Assembly (NCBI GenBank): GCA_022072615.1
Contig: JAJVHS010000008.1
Location: 1,766 to 43,629, forward strand
Length of the DNA: 41,864 nucleotides
From: Phycisphaerales bacterium
Lineage (GTDB): Bacteria > Planctomycetota > Phycisphaerae > Phycisphaerales > UBA1924
Direction of reading: 5' to 3'
Of the stretch, positions 1-7,675 are shown piece after piece. Within the stretch, counting starts at the first letter, position 1. Every line of letters starts with the position of its first letter. Both the position numbers and the translations under genes were made by a program. A model generated the notes under the pieces. That model saw only the letters and a list, made by a program, of their open reading frames with translations. It made no database searches and was not told the DNA's origin.

Positions 1-6
1 GAGGCG

Positions 7-522
7 ATGGCGGTCGGCCGCGGCGGCAACCATGCCGAACGGCGGCTGCGAGTTGAACTGGCAACTTATCTGAGACGGATAAACGGTATGCAAAACCAGC
101 AGTCGAACATGGTGTACGTCGTCTCATTGAGCGATGGACGGCCCGACTGGTCTCCGATCACCTGGCGTGAGATGGTCGAACAACGGCGAATCTACTTCAA
201 CCCCGTCGGAGAGGGCTGCCCGAAAGAGCCACCCAACTACATTGGATTCCGCTTCGGCGGCCAGCTGAGGTATATCTGCCACGTGGACCGATGGGAGATC
301 TTCCACAGTTTGAAGGACGTTGTTCCGGACATGCGCATGCCGACGACATGTCCACACTTTCTATTCCACCTCGGGCCACCGATCGCACCCGCTAAGACCG
401 TCAAGAACGGGGCCGTATACCCGAGCGGCCGCGTGTGGGCGATGCTGGACCTGCTGCTCACCTGCAACACGGTATCCGAAGCCCGCGACCTTTCCCGCAA
501 GCGGATCGAGGCATTGGAGTAA
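7..522 (+). CDS. Hypothetical protein, possibly 5'-truncated
   Basis: A 171-residue reading frame that I do not recognise. It begins at the first ATG in the window, six bases from the edge, with no upstream stop in frame and no proper ribosome site, so the true start may lie outside. The protein is mixed alpha/beta in character, with a central IGFRFGGQLRYICHVDRWE stretch and a C-terminal part rich in conserved-looking motifs (HFLFHLGPPIAP, RVWAMLDLLLTCNTVSEA). No signal peptide or membrane segment is seen. It is followed 59 bp later by another plus-strand gene, and both run towards the minus-strand series of the left element. It could be a small accessory or defence gene, but nothing in the sequence proves this. 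Confidence 0.7.
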   Translation: MAVGRGGNHAERRLRVELATYLRRINGMQNQQSNMVYVVSLSDGRPDWSPITWREMVEQRRIYFNPVGEGCPKEPPNYIGFRFGGQLRYICHVDRWEIFHSLKDVVPDMRMPTTCPHFLFHLGPPIAPAKTVKNGAVYPSGRVWAMLDLLLTCNTVSEARDLSRKRIEALE

Positions 523-581
523 CGCGGTACCCTTTCCGCTCTCTGCCAACTCGGTCTGAACACGGGCCTGGAGTCGCAGTC

Positions 582-833
582 ATGAACGCACATGAGTTTC
601 AAAGCGAATTGAACCGGCGATTTGCGGAGGCAGAAGCCATCGGGGTCGATTGCCTCACCGTCACGGCGGGAGACCTGCACAGAAGTGTCGGCGGCTACCC
701 AGGCCCGAGCCATCGGATGCCGGGGTGCTGCGCCGTGATGCGAGCGAACATTAAGCCTGGCGATAAAGAGCTGCATTCCCCGCCCAAGGGCAACGGGGCA
801 TCTCTTGAGATTCGGTACGTGATTCCCAGATGA
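582..833 (+). CDS. Small conserved-looking protein with LHRSVGGYPG motif
   Basis: An 83-residue protein. The start at ATG 582 is preceded by GGAG at 570-573, eight bases upstream, which decides against the longer frame beginning at 435. The C-terminal half has a dense run of Gly, His, Pro and Cys: LHRSVGGYPG, HRMPGCCAVM and PPKGNGASLEIRYVIP. This looks like a compact conserved domain rather than random coding. I recall similar short proteins beside restriction or phage-related genes, but I cannot name the family from memory with certainty. It lies 59 bp after the 7-522 gene, probably in one transcript. Function unknown. Confidence 0.75.
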   Translation: MNAHEFQSELNRRFAEAEAIGVDCLTVTAGDLHRSVGGYPGPSHRMPGCCAVMRANIKPGDKELHSPPKGNGASLEIRYVIPR

Positions 834-1035
834 CCTCGACCAAGGGATTCCCCGCCTACGACTTTACGGTGTAAACGAGCCTGTCGCGGCCGCGGGGCCG
901 TGGTCAACGGCGGTCCCCGCCCGTCGCCCGACGTTGGCCGCGGTTGCGGCCCGGGCGTCGCCCCCGCCCGTCGGTCCCTCCCGGCCTCCGACGCCCGTCG
1001 GCCCAACGTCGGCGGCCGTCGCCGTCACCACCGGC
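834..1035. other. Convergent intergenic spacer with inverted repeat
   Basis: About 200 bp of very GC-rich sequence between two genes that converge. It contains a perfect 10-bp inverted repeat, CCGACGTTGG at 928-937 and CCAACGTCGG at 1003-1012, plus repeated GCCCGTCGG words. The repeat could act as a bidirectional terminator hairpin, though the 65-nt loop is long and there is no T-tract. I see no gene that I would support here. Confidence 0.4.
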
Positions 1036-1158
1036 TCACACGTCGAGCACGTGCACGCGGCCACCAGCGCCCACCAGCGCCCACCAGACGAGCACCACCA
1101 GCGGGTGCTTGGCGGCCACCCACCGCCTCGGCTTCTTGATGACTCGCCTGGCGTTCAT
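1036..1158 (-). CDS. Tiny basic, possibly membrane-inserted protein (40 aa)
   Basis: A 40-residue frame that starts at ATG 1158 and overlaps the stop of the preceding gene by four bases (ATGA). That overlap is the same coupling used throughout this gene series and is the main reason to call it. The N-terminus is strongly basic (NARRVIKKPRR) and is followed by a short hydrophobic stretch (HPLVVLVWWALVGAG) that could insert in a membrane. The coding DNA contains three direct CCCACCAG repeats around 1060-1087, which may reflect recent slippage. It is the last gene of the minus-strand series. Function unknown; it may not be expressed. Confidence 0.45.
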   Translation of the reverse strand: MNARRVIKKPRRWVAAKHPLVVLVWWALVGAGGRVHVLDV

Positions 1159-1367
1159 GACGCTCGACCGCCCGCCGCGGCGGGCGGCGCTTCGAACTCG
1201 TCTTCCAGCACGATGACCAGCCGGTGCTTGCCGCAGCGCGGGCACACCGGGGGCTCGGGCGGCAGCGCCGGGTCCTGCAGCACCACGCTCACGCACGGGC
1301 ACGCCGCCACCGGCATGGCCCGGGCCACGCGGCGCTCCAGCGACCGCAGGGACGCTCGCACGCTCAT
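1155..1367 (-). CDS. Small zinc-ribbon-like protein, paralogue 3
   Basis: A 70-residue protein with an N-terminal basic helix (SLRSLERRVARAM), a CPC pair and then CPRCGKHRLVIVLE. The spaced cysteines could bind one zinc ion. It is clearly related to the gene upstream (1364-1570): both share the pattern SxRSLERRVA-A-P-AAC, a proline-rich spacer, CPRC, and a VVI/LVI strand. Start ATG 1367 overlaps the stop of that gene by four bases. Such proteins may bind DNA or act as adaptors, but the function is unknown. Confidence 0.6.
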   Translation of the reverse strand: MSVRASLRSLERRVARAMPVAACPCVSVVLQDPALPPEPPVCPRCGKHRLVIVLEDEFEAPPAAAGGRAS

Positions 1368-1570
1368 GATGCTTCCACCTCACTCCGCCGGTTGAAGGTG
1401 TCCGAGTGCACGACGATGACCACCCGCTGCTTGTCGCAGCGCGGGCAGAAGGGCGGCGGCCTGGGCTCGTCCCGGCCCACGACGATGCACCACGGGCAGT
1501 TGCAGGCCGCGGGCGGGAACGCCTTGGCGACGCGGCGCTCGAGCGAGCGGATGCTGGCCTTTAGCGCCAT
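1364..1570 (-). CDS. Small zinc-ribbon-like protein, paralogue 2
   Basis: A 68-residue protein. The start at ATG 1570 is chosen because GGGAGGTGG lies just upstream; the longer frame to 1624 runs into the preceding gene. The sequence has a basic helix (ASIRSLERRVAKAF), then CNCPWC, a proline-rich spacer and CPRCDKQRVVIVV. The two cysteine pairs are consistent with a single zinc ribbon. It is a paralogue of the gene that follows (1155-1367) and more distantly of the gene before it (1561-1779), so the cluster arose by tandem duplication. Function unknown. Confidence 0.65.
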   Translation of the reverse strand: MALKASIRSLERRVAKAFPPAACNCPWCIVVGRDEPRPPPFCPRCDKQRVVIVVHSDTFNRRSEVEAS

Positions 1571-1779
1571 GAGCCACCTCCCGTGATGATGGCCTCGCGG
1601 CGCACGCTCCGCAGCCTGCCGCAACGCTCGCAGCCCCGGCGCTCCACGATGTCCAGCGCGGCGTGCACGAGCACGACGCGGAAGTCACCCTCCCCGCGGC
1701 AGCGCGGGCACAGGGGGGACAGGCCCCCGCAGCGTTCGAGCCGCCGCAGTCTCCGATGCAGGCCGGAAACGGTGCTCAC
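1561..1779 (-). CDS. Small zinc-ribbon-like protein, paralogue 1
   Basis: A 72-residue protein that starts at GTG 1779, overlapping the stop of the small-terminase-like gene by four bases (GTGA). It has an RRLRRLERC helix, then CPRCRGEGDFRVVLVHAALD and CERCGR, giving two CxxC pairs that could hold one zinc ion. The leucine/arginine helix followed by CPRC matches the two genes downstream, so this is the first of three tandem paralogues. The position directly after a terminase-like gene suggests a phage-type accessory role. The role itself is not known. Confidence 0.65.
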   Translation of the reverse strand: MSTVSGLHRRLRRLERCGGLSPLCPRCRGEGDFRVVLVHAALDIVERRGCERCGRLRSVRREAIITGGGSWR

Positions 1780-2189
1780 GCCGCACGCTCCGTTCCGGGC
1801 GGCCCGGCCCGGTCGTTGAGCTGGGCCTCGAGGTGCCCGATCCGCTCGGCCAGGTCGTCGAGTTCGATCGAGTCGCGGCTGAACTTGAGGATGGCGCTGG
1901 CGGCCGAGACCCGGGCCGAGTGGGGAGCCGACTCATCCACGGTGATCTTCGTGAGCGCCTGGATGGCCACGGGCACGTACCGCTGGGTGGCGGCGATGGC
2001 TTGGTTGAACGCCTGCCGCCTCGCCTTGCGGTAGGCGGCCCCGAAAGCCGGCTCCTCCAGCCATCGGTGGATGGTCCGCTCGGCAATGCCGACGACCTCG
2101 GCCGCCTTCTTGAAGGTCGGCTCGGTGAGCAGTGCGACCAGCGCCTGCTCCTGCTTGGGCTCGAGCTGTCCGCCTCCCACGGATGACAT
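1776..2189 (-). CDS. Small terminase subunit-like / HTH protein
   Basis: A 137-residue protein with an N-terminal helix-turn-helix: residues about 12-50 read as ALVALLTEPTFKKAAEVVG followed by IAERTIHRWLEEPAF. A long helical region (AAYRKARRQAFNQAIAA) and a C-terminal coiled-coil-like helix (ELDDLAERIGHLEAQL) follow. This order is usual for small terminase subunits of tailed phages, which recognise packaging sites and recruit the large ATPase/nuclease subunit. The start at ATG 2189 has an excellent GGAGGTGG site six bases upstream. No large terminase is found in the window, so it could instead be a free DNA-binding regulator. The family call is moderate. Confidence 0.6.
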   Translation of the reverse strand: MSSVGGGQLEPKQEQALVALLTEPTFKKAAEVVGIAERTIHRWLEEPAFGAAYRKARRQAFNQAIAATQRYVPVAIQALTKITVDESAPHSARVSAASAILKFSRDSIELDDLAERIGHLEAQLNDRAGPPGTERAA

Positions 2190-2235
2190 TGGTTGCCACC
2201 TCCGGAGGGGTCAAAGACCCCGGTCGGGAACGCGA

Positions 2236-3582
2236 TCACGCCCCGCTGGCGGCCTCACGCTCCGCCTTCTTGCCCGTGAACTGCTGCCACCGCTGCACGA
2301 TCACGTCGCAGTAGAGCGGGTCGAGTTCCATGAGGAACCCCCTCCGACCCGCCTGCTCGCACGCCATGAGCGTCGAGCCCGAACCGCCGAACAGGTCGAG
2401 CACGTTCTCCCCGGGCTTGGACGAGTACTCGATGGCGCGGCGGGCCAGTTCGACAGGCTTCTCCGTCAAATGGCACATCGCCTGCGGGTTGACCTTCTTC
2501 ACATGCCACAGGTCGGTCTCGTTGTTCGGCCCGTAGTAGCGGTGGCCCGCGCCCTCGCGCCAGCCGTAGAACGCCAGCTCGAACGCGCCCATGAAATCCT
2601 TCCTCGTCAACACTGGATGCAACTTGTCCCAGACGATGCCCTGGCTGAAATACAGGCCGTGCTTCTTCAAGAACGGCGGGTAATTGCCGAGATTCGCATA
2701 GCCGCCCCAAACATAAAACGCGCCGCCGGGCACGAGCACCCGCGCGATGTTGCCGAACCACGCGTCGAGCAGGCGATCGAACTCCTCGTCGCTCACGAAG
2801 TCGTTGGCCAGCGGCCGGTCCTTGGCGCGGAGCTTCTTGTGCGTGGCCTTGCCCTTCTCGGGGTACCTGTTCAGGTCGGCCGACTGCTGGTCGTGGGCGT
2901 CGTGGGGGTCGTGGTCCCCCTTCGACTTGCTCCTGGCCAGCGAGAACGACGACAGGCCCGCGACGATGGCGTTGTTCGAGCGCGGCTCGACACGAACGTT
3001 GTACGGCGGATCGGTGTTGCACAAGTTGATCGCCGCGCCCGCGAGCAGGCGGTCCAGGTCCTCAACCTTCGACGAGTCGCCGCACAACAGCCGGTGCTGC
3101 CCGAGCACCCACAGGTCGCCGGGCCTGGTCGTCGCCTCGTCGGGCGGCTCGGGCACGTCGTCCTCGTCCACGAGCCCGACGGTCGTGGGCGGGTTGAGGT
3201 AGTTCTGCAGCTCCGCGTCGTCGAAGCCAAGCATGCTCAGATCGACGTCGAGCGCCTTGAGCGCCGCCAGCTCGCTCGACAGCAGGTCCTCGTCCCACTC
3301 GGCGATGAGCGCCGTGCGGTTGTCGGCGATCCTGTACGCGCGGGCTTGCTCGGGCGTGAGCTCACGGGCCACGTGCACCGGCACCTCGCTCATGCCGAGT
3401 TTCTGCGCGGCCTTCCACCGCGTGTGGCCGACGACGATCACGCCGTCCGCATCGACCACGATCGGCTGGCGGAACCCGTACTCACGGATGGAGTTGGCCA
3501 CCGCCTCCACCGCGCCGTCGTTGCGGCGGGGGTTGTGGTCGTAGGGCTTGATGTCCGCAATCGTGCGAAGCTCAACGTGCAT
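2236..3582 (-). CDS. ParB-like domain fused to DNA methyltransferase
   Basis: A 448-residue two-domain protein. Residues 1 to about 105 form a ParB/sulfiredoxin-like domain (GVIVVGHTRWKAAQKLG, ELTPEQARAYRIADNRTA). The rest is an amino-methyltransferase: catalytic motif IV DPPY sits near residue 189 and the AdoMet-binding FGGSGS near residue 398. The IV-before-I order marks the beta class, which methylates N6 of adenine or N4 of cytosine. This fusion is common in phages and integrated elements, where it protects element DNA from host restriction or alters gene control. ATG 3582 has GGAG nearby. No matching nuclease is adjacent, so it appears to be a solitary methylase. Target site unknown. Confidence 0.9.
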   Translation of the reverse strand: MHVELRTIADIKPYDHNPRRNDGAVEAVANSIREYGFRQPIVVDADGVIVVGHTRWKAAQKLGMSEVPVHVARELTPEQARAYRIADNRTALIAEWDEDLLSSELAALKALDVDLSMLGFDDAELQNYLNPPTTVGLVDEDDVPEPPDEATTRPGDLWVLGQHRLLCGDSSKVEDLDRLLAGAAINLCNTDPPYNVRVEPRSNNAIVAGLSSFSLARSKSKGDHDPHDAHDQQSADLNRYPEKGKATHKKLRAKDRPLANDFVSDEEFDRLLDAWFGNIARVLVPGGAFYVWGGYANLGNYPPFLKKHGLYFSQGIVWDKLHPVLTRKDFMGAFELAFYGWREGAGHRYYGPNNETDLWHVKKVNPQAMCHLTEKPVELARRAIEYSSKPGENVLDLFGGSGSTLMACEQAGRRGFLMELDPLYCDVIVQRWQQFTGKKAEREAASGA

Positions 3583-3825
3583 GGCCTGCTCCGGCTACGC
3601 CAACGAATCACCGCGCTGACCCTTCATCTCGGTGCTGGCACGGCCGGCGGCCGGTACTGCGAGCCACGCTCGCGTTCCATATCACGGTCGGAGAATTCTA
3701 CCAAGCTCATCGCGAGAGGAATCGTTTCTACACCAAATTCCGCTTTCACGTCCACGGCAATAAACGCAATATTCGCAATCTAGCCTGTATGGGAATGCAC
3801 AGTTCCACCCGGCGCGCGAATGCGA

Positions 3826-4551
3826 TCACGCGGCTCGCCGAAGGACAACCGGGTGATCTCTCGCCTCGTCCTTGTTAACTCGAACGACGCCTTCGGCCTC
3901 GAGAGCCTCCAGTGCTCTACGTACGCTGACTCGCGTGGCGCCCACCAACCGTGCGAGCTGTGATTCCGATTGAGCGTGTCTGTCAGCGTCAAGTCGGAGA
4001 GCTTCAACGATGCTGCATCTCAGATCACCCTTGCGGATGAGGCGATGCCTGAACCCGGGGTTATTTTCAAGAATCCATGAGATCGGCCGGACCGCATCGT
4101 CCTTGAGTTCAACTTCCGGCGCCCACACGCCCCATCTCTTGGAAACTGGTGATGCGGTATCCCGAGCCACGGACGCAAGGACGGAATTGGAGCGGCTAAT
4201 GGAGAACAGGGGTCCCTCCCCTGACGCCGGGGTGCATGCGGACAGAGCTAGCCGGAGCGTGCGAGGTGCGCCGTGCGAGATCGCTGATTCAAGAAGGAGG
4301 CCAAGGACGGCCTTGTGTGCCGGCGGCGCCAGAGAGATCAGTCTCCGGAGTCGATGGCGAGCGACCAACTTGCCGTGCCGTGCAAGCCAGGTTGCGACCA
4401 GGGGCAAGAGCCTCGCGTTGCCGGGAAGACTCTGTGCGGTATCGCAGATCAACCGCTCGAGATCCGGCGACTTGCGCGAGGGTTCGCAGCTCAATAGAAC
4501 ACCTGCTCGCGCCCACCGCTCTTCGACTGATTGATTGTCGTGGCTATTCAC
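3826..4551 (-). CDS. Winged-helix protein paired with nucleotidyltransferase
   Basis: A 241-residue protein. The last 65 residues form a winged helix-turn-helix of GntR/MarR type (SQLARLVGATRVSVRRALEA, then EGVVRVNKDEARDHPVV). The N-terminal two thirds are helical with no domain I can name. Before the winged helix is a segment reading RPISWILENNPGFRHRL. The gene starts at GTG 4551 and overlaps the stop of the upstream nucleotidyltransferase gene by four bases, so the two are translated together. By analogy with AbiE-type pairs, in which a winged-helix antitoxin controls a nucleotidyltransferase toxin, it may be the regulator or antitoxin of the pair. That role is inference from order and domains. 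Confidence 0.75.
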   Translation of the reverse strand: MNSHDNQSVEERWARAGVLLSCEPSRKSPDLERLICDTAQSLPGNARLLPLVATWLARHGKLVARHRLRRLISLAPPAHKAVLGLLLESAISHGAPRTLRLALSACTPASGEGPLFSISRSNSVLASVARDTASPVSKRWGVWAPEVELKDDAVRPISWILENNPGFRHRLIRKGDLRCSIVEALRLDADRHAQSESQLARLVGATRVSVRRALEALEAEGVVRVNKDEARDHPVVLRRAA

Positions 4552-5108
4552 TCGACACCTCGTAATCCTCTCGCGATCTCCCGATGTCTTTCGTAGCTGC
4601 GGCCGTCAAGATCCTCCCGCTCAACGCGGTCGATGTTCTCCAGAGCGCGTTTCCATTCCTCGTCCGTGGGGTCCAAATCCCGCAAGTCCTCAAGATCCTG
4701 AGGCCTTTGCGGGCAACTGACGAGTTTCGCGGCGATCAGGTCCGACCGGCCGATGGCCAGCACATCCAGTCCCTGGAACGCCCTGACCGGCGTACACCGG
4801 GCTTCCCATCCAAGCGGCAGGTAGCAGAGGTAGTTCGAAGCGTCACGATTCAGCCATGTTCTCGGCAGACCAAAGCGGTCTGCAATCCCCCGAGCGGCCT
4901 CCTCAATGAACGGCCAGTCGGCATCGCCGCTCGCGACGAGCACATCACAATCCGCTGTCGTCCGACTCGCGCGGAACCATCCCGACAGCATTCCTGCGGT
5001 GCCCCCAGTCAGGACGATGCGGAATCGCATTGCCGGGTCTCGCTCGGTCAAAGCGGCACCAACAGCCCGAAGGGCGATCTCTGCGAGATTGGAATTTAGC
5101 GGCTCCAT
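4548..5108 (-). CDS. Nucleotidyltransferase-fold protein (DUF6036/AbiEii-like)
   Basis: A 186-residue protein. The segment FRIVLTGGTAGMLSGWFRASRTTADCDVLV holds the nucleotidyltransferase core: a glycine motif (TGGTAG) and then a TxDxD metal-binding pair (TADCDVL). A following IGRSDLIAAKL matches the helix seen in minimal nucleotidyltransferases of the AbiEii/DUF6036 type. ATG 5108 is chosen over the TTG at 5147 because a TATACT -10 element (5121-5126) falls between them. There is no ribosome site, so the transcript is probably leaderless or has only a few leader bases. The 4-nt overlap with the winged-helix gene suggests a toxin-antitoxin-like or defence pair. Toxicity is not shown. Confidence 0.7.
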   Translation of the reverse strand: MEPLNSNLAEIALRAVGAALTERDPAMRFRIVLTGGTAGMLSGWFRASRTTADCDVLVASGDADWPFIEEAARGIADRFGLPRTWLNRDASNYLCYLPLGWEARCTPVRAFQGLDVLAIGRSDLIAAKLVSCPQRPQDLEDLRDLDPTDEEWKRALENIDRVEREDLDGRSYERHREIARGLRGVE

Positions 5109-5120
5109 CTGTCTACCAAT

Positions 5121-5147
5121 AGTATACAGATTTTTACCGAAAAACAA
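5121..5147 (-). promoter_or_regulatory. Promoter of the nucleotidyltransferase/winged-helix pair
   Basis: On the minus strand a good -10 box, TATACT (5126-5121), lies 12 bp before ATG 5108. A candidate -35 TTGTTT (5147-5142) is 15 bp upstream of it, shorter than ideal. The block is unusually AT-rich for this window. With the normal distance from -10 to the transcript start, the mRNA would carry only a few bases before the ATG. Confidence 0.5.
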
Positions 5148-5314
5148 CCCTAAAGAACCATGGTCTCGATAACCCTAACACACTCCTGCTCGCCCCGTTA
5201 AAAACGCCCCTGGCCGGGTCAGGAACTCGTCCCGAGCGACTCCGCGACTCTGCGAATCGGATTGGCCAGCTCCCGGAGCGCAGCGGCCTGGTCTGCGGGA
5301 AGCGCCGGGGCCTG

Positions 5315-7675
5315 TCAACCCGAGTCGCAGAGTCGCAGACTCGCAGCGTCGGCAGCGCACGGAGCCTGATGAAGCCTCCACACCGCCCCAGCGCGGTTGT
5401 ACTCCATTGGGTTGAAGTCCAAGAATCTCCCGCCCGCGACCCTTCGTCGGAACGCGGCGATCTTGTTGGCAACTTGCCTCGCTGTGGGGGCCTTGCCCGG
5501 TGGGGTTCCAACAAGCTGCTCAAGGGCGGCCCGCATGGCGACCGCGGGCTCGTCTGTTGGCGCGTGAAGCCGGTCGGGCGGGTACAAGTTTTGAACGAGC
5601 TCGGCGAACACGATGCCCGTGCCAACCGCGTCGTACGTGGACCACGCATCGATCAAACGCGACAGGGTCTCCGCCGTGGTGTCACTGAACAGCACGAGAC
5701 GGTCGCGCCCCTGGCACGGGTCGGTGAGGCCCAGCCAGACTACGGCTTGCCTGACGAGGTTGGACCAGGCCTCGTACGAGCCATAAAGCTTAAGCTGTCG
5801 GCGAGGGAATCCTGCAATGGCGTAGGCTCGAAGAGCTGTCAATAGAGCGACAAGTAGCCGCGGGCGATTCTGTCTCGCATAGCCAAGAACGTCGGGGTAC
5901 TTAAAATCAGTCCTTTCTTCGGGACGTTCCTCCAGTACGTCCAAACGGATCGGCAGAACGCGGCGGGCGGTGTCCGCTGCAATGCGGACGTTGTTTCCAG
6001 TCGCGAACCAGACTGTGGTGAGTGGCAGGTCCACCTGCTGGTTGCTGCCAAGCAGCCGGTCTTTCCACGCGGTGCAGGTCGCGGCACGATCGACGGCGCC
6101 GTTCCCGAACTTGGTGTCGATGTTGTCGAGGAGAACGACCTGGTCGCCGGCCATTGCGATGGAAGTGATCTTCTTCCGCATCTCCTCGTTGTCGTGGGAG
6201 TAGCTGGAAACGGGCAGATCACGCCCAAGGACGATCTGTCCCGAGATCTGGAGCAGGAGCCCCTTTCCGGCCCCTCGGACATTGGCGTCAACAACGAAGA
6301 TCGGCGTCGGTCCGAAGATCGCCTGCCTCGCCACGACGGTGAGCATTGAGGCGATCCACGTTGAGAAGTGCTCGGGGGCTTCGAAACGGAAGTCGCACAC
6401 GAGGTCCTGGAGCAAGGCGAGGGCGGCCAGGGCGTCTTGGAGCGTGGGATTGGACGGGATTTCTGGGAAGCTCACCGTCGGCTGGTAGAGCACGTGGGTA
6501 TCGGGGTCGTACCCGGGGTCTTGGCAAATGGACCCGTCGGGCCGCAGAAATGGCGTGTCTGAGACGGCGATCAGCTCTCTGATTCCCGGCCACTCGCCAC
6601 GTGCCTCTACCGCCTGCACCAACCATGCACTCGGGTGGGCTGCATTCACCGTACCGTCGGGCATGCGCTTGACGATGTTCGCGTATTTCGTCATCCGCTC
6701 TCGCAGGTGCGCGCGCGCGACCTGGGCAATGCGGAGGCTTCCAGCCGCGCGGCCGACCTGCCCGGTCGTTTCGCCCCGCAGGGTGCGAACCAAAGTGCCT
6801 CCGCGCTGGTAGAGCTCGGGGTCGGCGGCCAACGCTCGGACCATCTCATCGGTCACCGCGTGTTCTTTGGGGCCGAGCATGATCTCGGGAAGGTCCTCAT
6901 CGTTCGGGGCGGTCGAACCGCTGTTGTTCTGCCCGGCTGGGTAGCGCCCGATACTCCGGGCAATCGACTGCAGTTCTGGGTCGCCCAGCGTGGGCCTACA
7001 CCGCTGATCGTTTATTCCGCGGAGCGCATCGAGGATCTGAGCTTCGTCCAGCCCGCGGCGGCGCATGCATCCGGCAAGGCTTGTAAGCGTCGAGTTGCGC
7101 TCTCCTTCAGCGATCGGCCCTTGAGACTTGAGCAGTGACGAAGCGATCCTCCTTGCCTGCTTGCGAGGCTTCTCGATGGCAACCTCGAGGAGCCATTCGG
7201 GCGCGAGTGGGAGGTCATCCCGCGCCGGCGGGAAGTCACAACCGGCCCAGGAGTAGACCTTGCTGTTCACGACCGAAGGAGCAACGACCAAGTAGCCGCC
7301 GTCGGCGCGGATGTCGATTCGGTGCGCCACATCGCCGGAACTGATGGAGACGCGCCTTCCCTCGGGCTGTCGAAACAGGAAGTGTCTCCCACCCCTGGGC
7401 GTAGCGGCGGTGGGTGATGCAACGAGCTCGGCAAGGCGGTCGGGCTGATCTGACAGCCACTTGTTGTCCTTGCCGTCGACGTCTACAACCAGCAGCCCGT
7501 CGGTTGCGATCGCCACGTTCGCTCCCGGCGTCCGCTTCCACCACCTCTTGATTTGCTCAGCATCGGTGGTCGCATCTTTGAACCCGTGAGTCGTCATCGG
7601 GTCCTTCGTGTCCGGCCAGCACGGAAACACGGAGTAACCAAGCACCGCGTATTGGAGAGCCGCGTCGAGCATCAC
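5315..7675 (-). CDS. Bifunctional primase/polymerase-helicase (element replication)
   Basis: A 786-residue replication protein. Residues 1 to about 170 match the primase-polymerase (prim-pol, PF09250-type) domain: GYSVFPCWPDTKDP near the start, the metal-binding VDVDG near residue 66, and the RGGRHFLFR strand. Residues about 190-250 look like a primase C-terminal domain (ERNSTLTSLAGCMRRRGLD). The C-terminal half has a P-loop-like RGAGKG near residue 468 and an acidic Walker B (VVLLDNID) near 513, as in phage helicase domains. Start GTG 7675 or ATG 7672 overlaps the preceding stop. Its C-terminal half is clearly homologous to that of the protein at 13741-16515. Such proteins initiate replication of satellites and plasmids. 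Confidence 0.9.
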   Translation of the reverse strand: MMLDAALQYAVLGYSVFPCWPDTKDPMTTHGFKDATTDAEQIKRWWKRTPGANVAIATDGLLVVDVDGKDNKWLSDQPDRLAELVASPTAATPRGGRHFLFRQPEGRRVSISSGDVAHRIDIRADGGYLVVAPSVVNSKVYSWAGCDFPPARDDLPLAPEWLLEVAIEKPRKQARRIASSLLKSQGPIAEGERNSTLTSLAGCMRRRGLDEAQILDALRGINDQRCRPTLGDPELQSIARSIGRYPAGQNNSGSTAPNDEDLPEIMLGPKEHAVTDEMVRALAADPELYQRGGTLVRTLRGETTGQVGRAAGSLRIAQVARAHLRERMTKYANIVKRMPDGTVNAAHPSAWLVQAVEARGEWPGIRELIAVSDTPFLRPDGSICQDPGYDPDTHVLYQPTVSFPEIPSNPTLQDALAALALLQDLVCDFRFEAPEHFSTWIASMLTVVARQAIFGPTPIFVVDANVRGAGKGLLLQISGQIVLGRDLPVSSYSHDNEEMRKKITSIAMAGDQVVLLDNIDTKFGNGAVDRAATCTAWKDRLLGSNQQVDLPLTTVWFATGNNVRIAADTARRVLPIRLDVLEERPEERTDFKYPDVLGYARQNRPRLLVALLTALRAYAIAGFPRRQLKLYGSYEAWSNLVRQAVVWLGLTDPCQGRDRLVLFSDTTAETLSRLIDAWSTYDAVGTGIVFAELVQNLYPPDRLHAPTDEPAVAMRAALEQLVGTPPGKAPTARQVANKIAAFRRRVAGGRFLDFNPMEYNRAGAVWRLHQAPCAADAASLRLCDSG

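Noticed and set aside
1060..1087. CRISPR-like short repeats
   Set aside because: Three adjacent CCCACCAG units without spacers; simple slippage repeat. No CRISPR array is seen in the window.
2071..3783. 570-residue plus-strand frame
   Set aside because: It lies opposite the ParB-methyltransferase gene, has no family motifs and is a by-product of high GC content.
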